64,000 nt of DNA from Chitinophaga eiseniae (GTDB taxonomy: Bacteria > Bacteroidota > Bacteroidia > Chitinophagales > Chitinophagaceae), in the NCBI RefSeq assembly GCF_900167135.1, contig NZ_FUWZ01000002.1, positions 1,142,651 to 1,206,650 on the forward strand, written 5' to 3'. Both the position numbers and the translations under genes were made by a program. Within the stretch, counting starts at the first letter, position 1; the number at the start of each line of letters is the position of its first letter. Below are positions 62,191 through 64,000 of this stretch, in pieces. The notes under the pieces were generated by a model. The model worked only from the letters and a program-made list of their open reading frames with translations, was not told the DNA's origin and ran no database searches.

Positions 62191-63044
62191 CGCAAGACCC
62201 ATTTATCTTACATCGGAGCCTGTTGTTCACGGTAGCTTACGAGATGTTAGGCTCCGCTACAGATGCGGAAGACGTGGTGCAGGAGGCCTGGTTACGGTGG
62301 TCAAATGCAGATCAGCCGGAGGTACATGACCCGCGGGCTTACCTTGTCCGGATCGTTACGCGGCTGGCGCTTAACCATATGCGGACATTGTCGCGCCGCC
62401 GGGAGGAGTATATCGGCGAATGGTTGCCGGAACCGCTGCTGACAGGCAACGAGATAGGCCGTGACCTCGAGCTCAGGCAAAGCGTCTCGATGGCGATGCT
62501 GATCGTGCTGGAAACGCTGGGGCCTACAGAGCGGGCGGTGTTCATCCTTCATGATGTCTTCGGGATGCCCCATGGCGAGATCTCCCAGGTAATCGGCAAG
62601 TCTGTTGCCGCGGTCCGGCAGATTGCGCGCAGGGCGCGGCAGCATGTGACGGCCCGGCAATCGCGGCAATCTGTGAGCGTATCAGAGCAGCAGGCCGTAG
62701 TAGAGCGTTTCCTTGCCGCCCTGCAAACGGGGCAGCTGCAGCAGCTGATGGAAGTATTGGCGCCCGACGTGGTCCTGACCGCGGATGGCGGCGGGTTGGT
62801 GCCGGCTGCCAAGGCGCCGGTACATGGCGCCGCGGTAGTAGCCAGTTTACTGGTTCGTTCGAACCGGCAGGTGACCGCCACCCCTGTATGGCTCAATGGC
62901 GAACCGGCGGGGCGTATTGAGATCAACGGCACCACTGCAGCAGTAAGCTTTGAAATAAAAGACGGGCGGATTGTACGGATCTATGCTGTTGCGAATCCCA
63001 GGAAACTGACGCGGATAAACAAGCCGGTTGACCTTTCCCGGTGA
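62187..63044 (+). CDS. ECF41 family RNA polymerase sigma factor (SigJ-like)
   Basis: 285 residues. Sigma region 2 (about 8-75), region 4 (about 105-160), then a C-terminal SnoaL/NTF2-like domain (about 165-280) in place of an anti-sigma factor. The ECF41 hallmarks are present: WLPEP at 79-83 in the linker and DGGG at 200-203 in the C-terminal domain. In ECF41 the C-terminal domain controls sigma activity in cis and no anti-sigma gene is needed. The upstream TGTCACA-N16-TGTC promoter fits this. The inducing signal is unknown. Confidence 0.95.
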   Translation: MTQDPFILHRSLLFTVAYEMLGSATDAEDVVQEAWLRWSNADQPEVHDPRAYLVRIVTRLALNHMRTLSRRREEYIGEWLPEPLLTGNEIGRDLELRQSVSMAMLIVLETLGPTERAVFILHDVFGMPHGEISQVIGKSVAAVRQIARRARQHVTARQSRQSVSVSEQQAVVERFLAALQTGQLQQLMEVLAPDVVLTADGGGLVPAAKAPVHGAAVVASLLVRSNRQVTATPVWLNGEPAGRIEINGTTAAVSFEIKDGRIVRIYAVANPRKLTRINKPVDLSR

Positions 63045-63046
63045 GC

Positions 63047-64000
63047 CTACGCCAGCAGCAGCATGTCTGTGGAGAAGTTACGGTATACTTTCCCGCGGCC
63101 ATAGCCTTCAGGGTTCACACAGGAAGGTTTTTTCCTGTTGCGGAAGAAGATCTTCCTGCCCAGGTAAATAGCCCGCTGGAGCAGGAATTTGTTGAGCAGG
63201 ACGGGGGACGTTACCCGGTGAAAGAGACGGTTATCCGCCGTCAGCAAAGTATCCTCGTCCTGCGGGGTGAGTTGCAGGTAGGTGCTCCCGTTCTCCTTAT
63301 ACAGCCGGATATCGTTTTCCCTGACCTGGTAGGTACCTGCGTACCTCCTTTTGGGGAGAATATCTTCCTGTGTGCTTTCATAATGAAGCAGGTCTCGGTC
63401 GATAAAAAATCTCTCGAAGGTATAGTCGTTTTGCAGGCAGATCACTTCCGATGTTTGTTCACAGTAGTGCCCCACCAGCAAATCCTTCATCCTGGCCGTG
63501 GTAAAGCCGGAGGCGACGCGCATCGTATCATCATGCCGGATGGCCTGCAAATAAGCAGGGTCGCGGATAACCACTTTTTTCCTTCCCAGGCCCGCCAGGC
63601 GGCTTTTAAAATCCTGGTCTTCATAGCCATAGTCCATTACCCGTTCATCGTAGCCATGCAGCCTGCGGAAATCTTCTTTTCTCAGGCAGACGCGTCCCTG
63701 TACATCCCACCATTTTTTCCCCGGACCGATACCAGCGGGGGAGAGGAAAGCCGATGTTTCCTCGTTAAAAACCCGGTTCACATAAGCCGCGAAGCCGGCG
63801 CCGGTGTAGTTGTCAGCGTCCACGCTGCAAAGGATATCACCGGAAGCCAGCCGGAAGGCCATGTTTTTGGCATGGCTCATATGAAAGTAAGTTGGTTCGG
63901 GGTTGTGATAATATACCAGCATTCCCGATTCGATATAAGCGCCTAACGTCTGTTGCACCCATTCGTGCAGGTCATCGGCAGACCCGTAATTGAGTAACAC
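63047..64000 (-). CDS. Glycosyltransferase family 2 (5' end outside window)
   Basis: The visible 317 residues lack the N-terminus, which lies beyond 64000. The GT-A fold is recognisable: the DILCSVDADNYTG motif carries the DxD metal site, and the WWDVQGRVCLRKEDFRRLHGYDERVMDYGYEDQDFKSRL block is typical of the C-terminal galactosyltransferase-like half (GYDE...EDxD). It probably adds a sugar to a polysaccharide or lipid on the cytoplasmic face; acceptor unknown. It is convergent with the ECF41 gene with no space between them (stop codons 3 bp apart). Confidence 0.85.
   Translation of the reverse strand: MLLNYGSADDLHEWVQQTLGAYIESGMLVYYHNPEPTYFHMSHAKNMAFRLASGDILCSVDADNYTGAGFAAYVNRVFNEETSAFLSPAGIGPGKKWWDVQGRVCLRKEDFRRLHGYDERVMDYGYEDQDFKSRLAGLGRKKVVIRDPAYLQAIRHDDTMRVASGFTTARMKDLLVGHYCEQTSEVICLQNDYTFERFFIDRDLLHYESTQEDILPKRRYAGTYQVRENDIRLYKENGSTYLQLTPQDEDTLLTADNRLFHRVTSPVLLNKFLLQRAIYLGRKIFFRNRKKPSCVNPEGYGRGKVYRNFSTDMLLLA

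Overview
The window reads as a chromosomal segment of a Bacteroidota bacterium, most likely a Chitinophaga-like member of the Chitinophagaceae. The taxonomic call is an inference. It rests on a type IX secretion (T9SS) gene set with a 'type B' C-terminal sorting domain, promoters of the Bacteroidota form TTTG-N17-19-TAnnTTTG, glycan-directed secreted enzymes (GH92, GHL10, CBM9, a mini chitin-binding CBM5/12 protein), and lipoproteins with an acidic export-signal-like stretch after the lipobox cysteine. Gene starts were moved inward wherever a signal peptide or family N-terminus decided them.

Layout. 0-10 kb: housekeeping genes (DUF2461, an outer-membrane barrel and Amt ammonium channel, uvrB, S1/P1 nuclease, PfkB sugar kinase, MATE exporter). 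10-26 kb: a surface lipoprotein, then a T9SS surface module on the minus strand: a 3,913-residue Ig-repeat adhesin, PorP/SprF and an OmpA/PD40 protein. 26-34.4 kb: a plus-strand run with a STAND-type P-loop NTPase, a membrane transglutaminase-like protein, a ClC channel with CBS domains, and a KefF/KefC pair. 34.4-43.2 kb: small proteins, an HGSNAT-like acyltransferase, an M13 peptidase, CBM9 and GHL10 proteins, and a GH92 mannosidase. 43.2-49.1 kb: a 43-bp minisatellite, a GT87-like membrane protein, a 40-residue membrane miniprotein, an ABC exporter, an AT-rich MrcB-N/HNH nuclease, a four-repeat miniprotein and a mini chitin-binding protein. 49.2-51.4 kb: two mini-transcripts that end in terminators, a cluster of tRNA-like sequences, and a slipin (SPFH/band-7) gene. 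51.4-64 kb: YwbE, recD-recC-recB, Pth2-type hydrolase, a DUF6438 protein, tRNA-Gly(CCC), a CMD/ECF41 sigma pair with its own predicted promoter, and a truncated glycosyltransferase.

Most notable. (1) The roughly 1 kb ahead of the slipin gene carries one full tRNA-like cloverleaf (anticodon UAU). It also carries a second tRNA-like fold whose two halves lie in swapped (circularly permuted) order yet pair with canonical stem lengths, and two further T-loop signatures. SPFH/band-7 proteins have been linked by comparative genomics to RNA repair systems with a tRNA-like RNA; this locus looks like such a system without an adjacent ligase. (2) A STAND NTPase with a DNA-binding-like N-terminal region sits behind two clusters of a tandem 9-bp repeat, GTTCATTTT. 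(3) The giant adhesin shows recent in-frame duplication of 1,290-bp and 1,257-bp modules.
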